Shown piece by piece: positions 58,501 to 64,000 of a DNA stretch of 64,000 nucleotides. The notes below the pieces were generated by a model, which made no database searches, was not told the DNA's origin, and worked only from the letters and a program-made list of their open reading frames with translations. Each line of letters opens with the position of its first letter. Position 1 is the stretch's first letter. The translations under genes were made by a program, and so were the position numbers. Location: NCBI RefSeq assembly GCF_017312365.1, contig NZ_BLJI01000001.1, positions 62,001-126,000 of the forward strand, read 5' to 3'. The stretch comes from Chroococcus sp. FPU101. GTDB lineage: Bacteria; Cyanobacteriota; Cyanobacteriia; Cyanobacteriales; Microcystaceae.

Positions 58501-61500
58501 AAACAATTGCTAATATTTGGCAAAAAGCATTAAATAAAGAGCAAATTGGAACTTATGATAATTTCTTTGAACTGGGGGGACATTCGTTACTCGGAATGAA
58601 AGTCACTGCTGAAATAAGTGATGCTTTGGGTATTTCAGTCCCGTTACGGAGTTTATTTGAACAACCAACCATCGCAGGATTAATCGAACAAATCAACACT
58701 ATCGAAAGTAACGAGAAACAACAACTACCGAAAATTATTCCCAATTTACAAGAACGTTATCAACCTTTCCCACTGACTGATATTCAACAAGCATATCTCA
58801 TCGGTCGTAGTGATGCGTATGAATTGGGAAATGTCGCAACACATGGTTATCGAGAAATTGAAACCGTTGGGTTATCGGTGGAAAAAGTTGAACGAGCGTT
58901 CCAGAAATTAATTGATCGCCATGATATGCTAAGAGTCATCATCTTAGAAGATGGGCAACAACAGATTTTAGAAAATGTGCCATCTTATGAGATTAAAACG
59001 ATAGACATACGAAATCAAGATCCTGAAGCTACTTTAACAGAAATACGAGATCGTCTTTCCCATCAAATCCTAAAAACCGAACAATGGCCATTATTTGAAA
59101 TTGTAGCAACCCTTCTAGACGACAACCGTATTCGCTTTCATGTCAGTTTCGATGTTCTTATCGGTGATGCTTGGAGTTTTCAGCTTTTGGGGGCAGAAAT
59201 CGCCGAAATTATTCAAAATCCAGATTATATTCCTTCTCCTTTATCCTTATCATTTAGAGATTACGTCTTCGCTGAAATAACTTTACGAGAGACAGCACTT
59301 TATCAAAATTCTCTCACGTATTGGCAAACACGTTTAACGACCCTTCCTGCTTCTCCCGAACTTCCTTTAACGAAAAACCTATCAGCAATTACCCATCCTC
59401 GTTTTGTGCGTCGTAGTGGTTCCCTAGAACCCCAAATTTGGCAACGTCTTAAACAAAAAGCGAGTCAAATAGGGATTACTCCATCTGGTTTAATTTTGGG
59501 TGCTTTTGCTGAAATATTAACGCTTTGGAGTAGAAAACCCAATTTTACGATTAATCTAACCCTCTTTAACCGTCTTTCTCTTCATCCTGAAGTCAATCAA
59601 ATCATTGGAGACTTTACCTCATCGACATTACTCGCAGTCGATAACTCAGAACAAAATTCATTTACCTTTCGTGCTAAAAAAATTCAAGCGCAACTATGGG
59701 AAGATTTAGATCATCGCTATGTTAGTGGGGTCAAAGTTTTACGAGAATTAGCACGTATCGGGGGTCGAACAACGGGTGCATTAATGCCAGTTGTTTTTAC
59801 CAGTACCCTAACACAAAATATTCAGCATCAGCCATCCTTACCCACAGAAGTCGTTTATAGTCTCAGTCAAACCTCTCAAGTGTATCTAGACCATCAGGTG
59901 TCGGAAATAGAAAACGCTTTAGTATTTAACTGGGACACTATTGATGAATTATTTCCCACAGGTGTTTTAGATGATATGTTTGCGGTGTACTGTGATTTTC
60001 TTCATCGTTTAGCTAATGATGCAGAGATTTGGGACGCATCCACTCGATTATTATTACCAACATCCCAGATAGAACAAATAACCGCTACTAACCAAACTGA
60101 ACAGGAAATAGCTAAGAAAAATAATTTGTTACATCATCTGTTTTTTGAGCAAGTTTCGCTAAATGCACAGAATACGGCTATTATTACATCCCATTGTAGA
60201 ATAACTTACCAAGAATTAGGCGATCGTTCTTTAACCCTTGCCCATCAACTCAAAACATTAGGGGTTAAACCGAATCAATTAGTAGCAGTTGTCATGGAAA
60301 AAGGTTGGGAGCAAATTGTAGCAACTTTGGGTATTTTAGCCTCTGGTGCTGCCTATGTACCCATTGACCCAGAATTACCCACTGAACGAAGATTATATTT
60401 ATTACAAGAAACGCAAGTTCAGCAAATTTTAACGCAATCTTGGTTAGAAAATATTTTAGTTTGGCCAGACAATATACAACGAATTTGTCTAGATAAAATT
60501 AATCCTTTGCCCTCTAGAGAATTTAGTATTGAAACCACTCCACAAGACTTAGCTTACGTTATCTATACTTCTGGCTCTACAGGAACACCAAAAGGCGTTA
60601 TGATTGACCATCAAGGAGTAGTCAATACTATTTTAGATATTAATCAACGTTTCAATGTTACTACTCAAGATAAAATATTAGCCTTATCTTCCCTTAGTTT
60701 TGATTTATCAGTCTATGATATTTTCGGAATCTTAGCAGCAGGTGGGACGATTATTATTCCAGATGCAGACAAAACAAAAGAACCTTCTCACTGGAGAGAA
60801 TTAATCACTCAATATGGTGTAACTATTTGGAATTCTGTACCTGCATTGATGCAGATGTTATTATCAGAACTCATTGAACAAAACTCATTACGTTTAGTTT
60901 TATTAAGTGGTGATTGGCTACCTTTACATTTACCCGAACGAATTCAGAATCAATTAGGAAAAACTGAAATTATTAGTTTAGGTGGGGCAACCGAAGCTTC
61001 AATCTGGTCTATTTTATATCCTATCCAAGAAATTAAACCCAATTGGAAAAGTATTCCCTATGGTCGTCCCATGACGAATCAGAAATTTTATGTTTTAAAT
61101 GAACATCTAGAACCCTGTCCGATGTGGGTTACAGGACAATTATATATTGGTGGAATTGGACTTAGCAAAGGTTACTGGAACAACGAAGAAAAAACGAAAG
61201 CGAGTTTTATTATTCATCCCCAAACGCAGGAACAGTTATACAAAACAGGTGATTTAGGAAGATATTCAAGTGATGGAAATATCGAATTTTTGGGACGCGA
61301 AGACTTTCAGGTTAAAGTAAATGGTTATCGCATCGAATTAGGGGAAATTGAAACAAATTTAAAACAACATTCCGCTATCAAAGACGCAATTGTATCCGTA
61401 GAACAACAACAGCTGATCGCTTATCTTATTCCCGAACAAAAGTTAGAAAATATCGATTTTAAACTCAAACAACGAGGAATTAGAGAATTACAGCAATCTC

Positions 61501-62666
61501 AAGCAATTCAGTTACATAAACCCAACATTAATGACGCATTCACTCAAACTTATTTTCAACGACAAAGTTATCGTCAATTTCTAAATCAACCGATTCAGTT
61601 AAATGAGTTTAGTCAATTTTTAAGTTGTCTATTGCCATTAAATCTACCCGAATATCCTCTACCAAAATATCGTTATGCTTCAGCAGGAAGTCTTTACCCC
61701 GTACAAGTTTATCTATTGATTAAACCTAATCAAATACAAAACCTAGAAGCAGGATTTTACTACTATCATCCCGTTGAACATCAATTAATTTTATTGACTC
61801 CTTATTCTAGTCATAATCAATGGTATGGCAACAATCAAGCTATTTATGAACAATCAGCTTTTGCCTTATTTTTGATTGGAGAATTAAACGCCATTACACC
61901 GATGTATGGTGAAAAAGCGAGAGATTTTTGTCTACTAGAAGCAGGTTATATGAGTCAACTACTAATGGAAACAGCAGTTAAAGAAGAAATCGGATTATGT
62001 CCAATTGGAACCTTAGAATTTGAACAGCTACAAAAACAATTTCAATTAGAACAAAGTCAAATATTATTACATAGTTTTGTCGGTGGTAAAATTGCTCCTG
62101 CTTGGTTAAATCAATGGCTACAACCTCAGCAAACAGGTTCAATTACTGAACAATTAAAACAATTTCTACATCAGAAATTACCAGAGTACATGATACCTTC
62201 TATTTATTTATTAATTGAAGCTTTACCCTTGACAGTTAATGGAAAAGTAGACCGAAAATTATTACCGAAACCCGATAGTTTATCTTTATCTCCTCAAACT
62301 ACATTTGTTGAACCAAAAACAGAACTAGAAAAAGCAATAACAGAAATTTGGTCAAAATCACTTAATCTAGATAAAATTGGAATTTATGATAACTTTTTTG
62401 ATTTAGGAGGCAATTCATTTTTAGCGACTCAAGTTTTAGCAAAAATTCGCAATACTTTTCAGGTTGATTTAACAATTAGACAGTTTTTTGAAATGCCTAA
62501 AGTTTCTGATTTAGCAACTTGGTTAGAAAAAAACAAACAGCAACAAGAAATAGAAATAATTGAGAAAATGAATCGAGATGCGATAGAAGATGTGAGTCAG
62601 TTATCTGAAGAAGAAGTAAATTTAATGTTGGCAAACTTGTTAGAAGAAGGGGTTGACAATGAATAA
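55527..62666 (+). CDS. Bimodular NRPS, C-A-PCP-Cy-A(Ox)-PCP: Ala then Cys to thiazole
   Basis: The protein has 2379 residues. C (~40-470) has PLSFAQQRLWFIQQ and HHIISDRW, Arg replacing the Gly of HHxxxDG. A1 (~490-960) gives D-L-F-N-N-A-L-T-Y, an Ala code known from cyanobacterial NRPSs. PCP1 carries Ser1020. The heterocyclisation domain (~1075-1500) is identified by FPLTDIQQAYLIGR and D1209-V-L-I-G-D1214. A2 (from ~1530) gives D-L-Y-N-L-S-L-I-W, the Cys code. A nitroreductase-like oxidase (McbC/SagB type; YASAGSLYPVQVYLL, LEAGYMSQLL) sits inside A2 at ~1985-2195, before the final A motif NGKVDRK. PCP2 has Ser2297 in GGNSFLA. It should attach Ala, attach and cyclise Cys to thiazoline, and oxidise it to thiazole. 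The next gene's ATG overlaps the stop. Confidence 0.93.
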   Translation: MKDLSQQIANLTPAQRILFEKRLKQKGLKHPQFQAIPRRQHRDSLPLSFAQQRLWFIQQLDPDNYSYNVPSAFRLVGQLEINILEQTLNEIIKRHETLRTTFSIDENKQPIQIIVPFEPISLPVIDVVETEIQSIAETEFRYPFDLTKPLLRVKLLRLTQTDHVLLLTAHHIISDRWSVGVFIREMTLLYSSFAQNKLSPLSELPIQYADWAIWQRQRLQDTELEKQINYWKQQLQDLSNLELPTDRPRPAIPTYQGAQYPIILSKSLSEQLKELSAKEGVTLFTLLLTAFKVLLHRYTHQHDIVVGTELANRDRIETETLIGLFVNTLVLRTDVSENPTFRELLNQVREVTLGAFAHQDLPFEKLVEVLNPERNLSQMIPLFQVKFDFQLAPVKPLELAGLNLERLPFDNATVKYELRFNLQDSEQGICGQIEYSTDLFDEATIQAFAEHWRILLEGIIEEPLQRISELPLLSPIEQQLLTQWNNTQKNYPTLCIHQLFEAQVKQTPDALAVIDGDETLTYSELNTKSNQLAHYLQSLGVQPESRIGIECDRTFHLIIGLLGILKAGAAYVPLDPNYPQERINFILEDAQVSILLTVSGIRTQELEIEKTIFLDTDREKINQTSTLNPVSNITPNNLAYIIYTSGSTGKPKGVAIEHRNTVQFLHWAKEIFNQDELTGVLASTSICFDLSIFEIFLPLSCGGTVILAENALALPTLKAANQVTLINTVPSAISQLFQTNSIPESVRTINLAGEALQPRLVQQLEPLAKIYNLYGPSEDTTYSTYTIVNKNSVTIGRPIANTQIYILDSYLNPVPIGVSGELYISSSGLARGYHNQPQLTADKFIPNPFFSTNATRMYKTGDLAKYRLDGTIEYLGRLDNQVKIRGYRIELGEIEAIISQYPAIRETVVTVGKENQSLIAYIVLDKTSNPTEVRRFLTSKLPSYMIPSAFIELEALPRLPNGKLDRKMLPDPDNLRPDLETSYVTPKTDLEKTIANIWQKALNKEQIGTYDNFFELGGHSLLGMKVTAEISDALGISVPLRSLFEQPTIAGLIEQINTIESNEKQQLPKIIPNLQERYQPFPLTDIQQAYLIGRSDAYELGNVATHGYREIETVGLSVEKVERAFQKLIDRHDMLRVIILEDGQQQILENVPSYEIKTIDIRNQDPEATLTEIRDRLSHQILKTEQWPLFEIVATLLDDNRIRFHVSFDVLIGDAWSFQLLGAEIAEIIQNPDYIPSPLSLSFRDYVFAEITLRETALYQNSLTYWQTRLTTLPASPELPLTKNLSAITHPRFVRRSGSLEPQIWQRLKQKASQIGITPSGLILGAFAEILTLWSRKPNFTINLTLFNRLSLHPEVNQIIGDFTSSTLLAVDNSEQNSFTFRAKKIQAQLWEDLDHRYVSGVKVLRELARIGGRTTGALMPVVFTSTLTQNIQHQPSLPTEVVYSLSQTSQVYLDHQVSEIENALVFNWDTIDELFPTGVLDDMFAVYCDFLHRLANDAEIWDASTRLLLPTSQIEQITATNQTEQEIAKKNNLLHHLFFEQVSLNAQNTAIITSHCRITYQELGDRSLTLAHQLKTLGVKPNQLVAVVMEKGWEQIVATLGILASGAAYVPIDPELPTERRLYLLQETQVQQILTQSWLENILVWPDNIQRICLDKINPLPSREFSIETTPQDLAYVIYTSGSTGTPKGVMIDHQGVVNTILDINQRFNVTTQDKILALSSLSFDLSVYDIFGILAAGGTIIIPDADKTKEPSHWRELITQYGVTIWNSVPALMQMLLSELIEQNSLRLVLLSGDWLPLHLPERIQNQLGKTEIISLGGATEASIWSILYPIQEIKPNWKSIPYGRPMTNQKFYVLNEHLEPCPMWVTGQLYIGGIGLSKGYWNNEEKTKASFIIHPQTQEQLYKTGDLGRYSSDGNIEFLGREDFQVKVNGYRIELGEIETNLKQHSAIKDAIVSVEQQQLIAYLIPEQKLENIDFKLKQRGIRELQQSQAIQLHKPNINDAFTQTYFQRQSYRQFLNQPIQLNEFSQFLSCLLPLNLPEYPLPKYRYASAGSLYPVQVYLLIKPNQIQNLEAGFYYYHPVEHQLILLTPYSSHNQWYGNNQAIYEQSAFALFLIGELNAITPMYGEKARDFCLLEAGYMSQLLMETAVKEEIGLCPIGTLEFEQLQKQFQLEQSQILLHSFVGGKIAPAWLNQWLQPQQTGSITEQLKQFLHQKLPEYMIPSIYLLIEALPLTVNGKVDRKLLPKPDSLSLSPQTTFVEPKTELEKAITEIWSKSLNLDKIGIYDNFFDLGGNSFLATQVLAKIRNTFQVDLTIRQFFEMPKVSDLATWLEKNKQQQEIEIIEKMNRDAIEDVSQLSEEEVNLMLANLLEEGVDNE

Positions 62667-64000
62667 TCATCCAATAAATATTAATCAACTTTCTTCCGAT
62701 GAAAAAAGAAAATTATTAGCAGAATTAATGAGAAAAAAAGCGGCTAAATCTCAGTTTTTTCCGCTTTCGTTCGCTCAATCGAGATTATGGTTTTTAGACC
62801 AATTAGACTCAGGGAGTTCAGTTTATAATCTTCCCATAGCCTTAAGTTTGAGAGGAAAACTAGATATTGCGCTTTTAGAAAAAAGTCTTAATCAGATTGT
62901 CAGACGACATGAAATATTACGAACTTGTTTTACAGAAGTCAAAGAAGAAGTTTTTCAAAAGGTATTACCGAGTTTATCGGTGAAGTTAGATTTAATTAAT
63001 TTCCCCACTTCAGTTAACCAACAAGAAATTCAAACCTATATTAAACAAGAAGCATCTACTAAGTTTGATTTAACTCAAGTACCTTTATTTCGTAGCCAAT
63101 TACTCAAACTTGCTGAAGATGACTATGTATTGCTATTGACCATGCACCATATTATCTCAGATTATTGGTCGATGCGGGTTTTAATACAAGAACTATCAAC
63201 AATTTATCAAGGAAATGCTAGTGCTTTAAAAGAGTTACCTATTCAATATGTAGATTATGCGGTTTGGCAAAAAAACTGGTTAGAAAAAGAAGCAAAAACC
63301 ACTCAACTCGCTTACTGGAAAAAACAGCTAGAAAATCATTCACCTTTATTACAACTACCAACAGATTATCCGCGTCCATCTGTTCCCAGTTTTCAGGGTG
63401 CTACACAATATTTTACGCTAACGACTGAATTATCGGAGTCTCTTAAAACTCTCTCGCGTCGTGAAGGGGTAACACTTTTTATGACGCTACTCGCAGCATT
63501 TAAAATATTGCTGTATCGTTACACTGCTCAAGAAGATATCTTAATTGGTTCAACAATAGCAAATCGTAATCGTCCTGAACTAGAAAATTTAATCGGTTTA
63601 TTAGTCAATAACTTAGTCTTTCGCTCAAATTTATCGGGTAATCCTCGTTTTATAGACTTTTTACATCAAGTACGAGAAACAACTTTAAATGCTTACACTC
63701 ATCAAGATTTACCCTATGAATATTTGGTAAAAGAACTACAACTAGAACGAGATTTAAGCTACAATCCGTTATTTCAGGTGATGTTCATTCTCCACAATAC
63801 TCCATCACAAACGGTACAGCTTCCCAATTTAACTTTAAAATATCTTACACCAGACAGTCAAACAGCACGATTTGATCTGAGTTTGGATATGTCTGAAACT
63901 TCTACAGGATTAACAGGAGTATTTGAATATAATACAGATTTATTTAAGTCAGAGACAATTCACCGTTTAATCGAACATTTTGAAACATTACTCACTGGAA
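62659..64000 (+). CDS. NRPS, N-terminal condensation domain (truncated by window edge)
   Basis: The frame is open from the ATG at 62659 to the window end, 447 codons. The ATG lies 8 bases before the end of the previous gene. After a helical start (INQLSSDEKRKLLAELMRKK) comes an LCL-type condensation domain: PLSFAQSRLWFLDQLD, RRHEILRTCF, HHIISDYWS (Tyr for the usual Gly of HHxxxDG) and NPLFQVMFILHN. The fragment ends near the end of the C domain (SETIHRLIEHFETLLTG). An A domain is expected outside the window. It should extend the thiazole-bearing chain. Confidence 0.92.
   Translation, partial: MNNHPININQLSSDEKRKLLAELMRKKAAKSQFFPLSFAQSRLWFLDQLDSGSSVYNLPIALSLRGKLDIALLEKSLNQIVRRHEILRTCFTEVKEEVFQKVLPSLSVKLDLINFPTSVNQQEIQTYIKQEASTKFDLTQVPLFRSQLLKLAEDDYVLLLTMHHIISDYWSMRVLIQELSTIYQGNASALKELPIQYVDYAVWQKNWLEKEAKTTQLAYWKKQLENHSPLLQLPTDYPRPSVPSFQGATQYFTLTTELSESLKTLSRREGVTLFMTLLAAFKILLYRYTAQEDILIGSTIANRNRPELENLIGLLVNNLVFRSNLSGNPRFIDFLHQVRETTLNAYTHQDLPYEYLVKELQLERDLSYNPLFQVMFILHNTPSQTVQLPNLTLKYLTPDSQTARFDLSLDMSETSTGLTGVFEYNTDLFKSETIHRLIEHFETLLTG

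Noticed and set aside
47994-64000. Thioesterase or reductase release domain ending the pathway
   Set aside because: No GxSxG hydrolase domain or terminal reductase follows any carrier in the window; the last gene is still an opening NRPS condensation domain.
1-64000. CRISPR arrays, rRNA or tRNA genes
   Set aside because: No regularly spaced identical short repeats were seen, and no tRNA or rRNA signature was recognised in the few intergenic stretches.

Overview
This 64 kb window looks like a cyanobacterial chromosome. It is AT-rich and carries HIP1-type GCGATCGC octamers. It also has a PEP-CTERM-like sorting tail, giant Calx-beta/RTX exoproteins, and a large hybrid polyketide synthase/non-ribosomal peptide synthetase (PKS/NRPS) locus with typical cyanobacterial domain types. 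I cannot name the species.

Left part (1-10.4 kb). The window opens with the N-terminal part of a MacB-type ABC permease on the minus strand. Next come a secreted beta-lactamase-fold serine hydrolase with a PEP-CTERM-like tail and about 530 bp of non-coding DNA with two inverted repeats. A very large exoprotein gene follows, apparently split by a one-base deletion into a DUF4347 part (2358-3440) and a Calx-beta/PPC/RTX part (3455-8728). The second part contains a tandem duplication of a ~604-residue super-module and ends at a clear intrinsic terminator. A smaller exoprotein (8994-10391) has one Calx-beta domain, one cadherin/VCBS-like domain and five C-terminal repeats of the YLAS..DLI...HYITNG..EGR type.

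Right part (10.5-64 kb and beyond). This is one uninterrupted plus-strand gene cluster with start/stop overlaps or very short gaps. The order is FAAL-acyl-CoA dehydrogenase-ACP loader; two highly similar KS-AT-DH-cMT-ER-KR-ACP modules; KS-AT-KR-PCP; luciferase-like monooxygenase; MFS exporter; C-A-PCP-E (split by a one-base frameshift); C-A-PCP-C-A-PCP-E; C-A-PCP; a second KS-AT-KR-PCP; C-A-PCP-Cy-A(Ox)-PCP; and the start of another NRPS cut by the window end. No thioesterase or other release domain lies in the window.

How the genes work together (inference). A free fatty acid is adenylated, loaded on an ACP and probably desaturated. Two malonate units are added, each C-methylated and fully reduced, and a third malonate follows, possibly alpha-hydroxylated by the monooxygenase. 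The chain then passes to the NRPSs. Specificity residues read by eye suggest Asn-like (with E), unknown, Val (with E), Gly, malonate, Ala, then Cys cyclised and oxidised to thiazole. DCL-type condensation domains stand directly after each epimerase, so the gene order is probably collinear with the product. I cannot match this order to a described compound. The ketoreductases of both KS-AT-KR-PCP modules look cofactor-site degenerate, so beta-keto groups may survive.
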